Positions 4,611 through 5,335 of a stretch of 5,335 nt of DNA are shown here, piece after piece. The position numbers were made by a program, and so were the translations under genes. The DNA comes from Lachnospira sp. UBA4285 (GTDB lineage Bacteria > Bacillota > Clostridia > Lachnospirales > Lachnospiraceae), in contig DGVL01000040.1 of the NCBI GenBank assembly GCA_002394965.1, positions 10,257 to 15,591 on the forward strand, written 5' to 3'. Under the pieces are notes generated by a model, which was not told the DNA's origin, did not search any database, and worked only from the letters and a program-made list of their open reading frames with translations. Numbering within the stretch: position 1 is the stretch's first letter; each line of letters starts with the position of its first letter.

Positions 4611-5335
4611 ATGCAGAATAAAGGACCATATTACATCACGACGGCCATCGCCTATACATCGGGCAAGCCGCATATCGGAAATACATATGAAATCATCATG
4701 GCGGACGCCATTGCCCGGTGGAAGCGCCGGGAGGGGTATGACGTCCACTTCCAGACGGGATCGGATGAGCACGGACAGAAGATCGAGGAGCGCGCAAGGC
4801 AGGCGGGCAAGACGCCGAAGGAATTCGTTGACGAGACGGCCGGCGAGATCAAGCGCATCTGGGATCTGATGAATACCTCATACGACCGCTTTATCCGCAC
4901 GACGGACGAGGACCACGAGAGACAGGTTCAGAAGATTTTCAGGAAACTCTATGACCAGGGCGACATCTATCTGGGCAGCTACGAGGGAATGTACTGCACC
5001 GAGTGCGAGGCGTTCTACACCAAGTCTCAGCTCGTGGATGGCGACAAGTGCCCGGTCTGCGGCAGCACGGTTCATGAGGAGAAAGAGGATGCATACTTTT
5101 TCCGCATGAGCAAGTACGCTCCGAAGCTGATTGATTACATCAATGCGCATCCGGAGTTCATCCAGCCGGTATCCCGCCGCAATGAGATGATGAAGAATTT
5201 CCTTCTGCCGGGCCTGCAGGATCTGTGTGTGTCCAGGACCTCATTCTCCTGGGGCATCCCGGTGGATTTCGACCCGAAGCACGTCGTGTACGTCTGGCTC
5301 GACGCCCTGACCAACTATATCACGGGCATCGGCTA
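4611..5335 (+). CDS. metG: Methionyl-tRNA synthetase, N-terminal part (truncated by window end)
   Basis: MetRS charges tRNA-Met with methionine in the cytoplasm. The first 241 codons are present and the frame is still open at the window edge. The class I signature HIGN (residues 21-24) sits in the typical context TTAIAYTSGKPHIGN, followed by GSDEHGQKIEE (SDEH at 51-54). A zinc-knuckle insertion is complete: C129, C132, C147 and C150 (CxxC-x14-CxxC). Later family signatures are SRRNEM and, near the edge, VYVWLDALTNY. The KMSKS loop, anticodon-binding domain and any C-terminal tRNA-binding domain lie beyond the window. The ATG has AAAGGAG 5 nt upstream. The 69-nt gap after the HAD gene is too short for a T-box leader. 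A TTGACT at 4544-4549 with a poor TTTCAT 19 nt later is the only promoter-like pair, so the transcript origin is unclear. Confidence 0.96.
   Translation, partial: MQNKGPYYITTAIAYTSGKPHIGNTYEIIMADAIARWKRREGYDVHFQTGSDEHGQKIEERARQAGKTPKEFVDETAGEIKRIWDLMNTSYDRFIRTTDEDHERQVQKIFRKLYDQGDIYLGSYEGMYCTECEAFYTKSQLVDGDKCPVCGSTVHEEKEDAYFFRMSKYAPKLIDYINAHPEFIQPVSRRNEMMKNFLLPGLQDLCVSRTSFSWGIPVDFDPKHVVYVWLDALTNYITGIG

Overview
This window looks like chromosomal DNA from a GC-rich member of the Clostridia (Bacillota), most likely Lachnospiraceae or a close relative. The evidence is gene content and style: a DUF5685-like gene paired with a J-domain gene, a thiazole-salvage set with ThiW, ATGA-overlapping gene starts, purine-rich Shine-Dalgarno sites, a TTG start and a tRNA gene that does not encode CCA. 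The family assignment of the organism is inferred. All recognisable genes are on the + strand.

Left part (1-1858): the 3' end of a tRNA gene and a probable short terminator are followed by a sigma-A-type promoter and a two-gene unit. The first gene encodes a DUF5685-like protein that starts at TTG. The second encodes an unusual J-domain protein with a Gly/Tyr/Gln-rich linker, a TPR-like segment and a Cys-containing hydrophobic tail. Their coding regions overlap by 4 nt.

Middle part (1859-4541): a promoter with a perfect TATAAT box leads straight into a TPP riboswitch and then an intrinsic terminator. Behind it lie four tightly packed genes: an MTH1187/YkoF-type thiamine-binding protein, thiW (S component of an ECF transporter for the thiazole precursor), thiM (hydroxyethylthiazole kinase) and a HAD-family phosphatase. 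Each junction overlaps by ATGA, or by a GTGA/near-abutting start at thiM. Together they read as a vitamin-B1-repressed cassette: ThiW imports hydroxyethylthiazole, ThiM phosphorylates it for joining to the pyrimidine half, the small protein probably binds a thiamine-related ligand, and the HAD enzyme is an unassigned phosphatase that could act on a thiamine intermediate. No ECF ATPase or T component, and no thiD or thiE, is in the window.

Right part (4542-5335): a 69-nt spacer precedes the first 241 codons of metG (methionyl-tRNA synthetase), which runs off the window with no stop.

No mobile element, CRISPR array, defence system or clearly new system is visible. The points most worth a second look are a candidate antiterminator in the riboswitch leader, the HAD gene coupled to thiM, and the DUF5685/J-protein pair.
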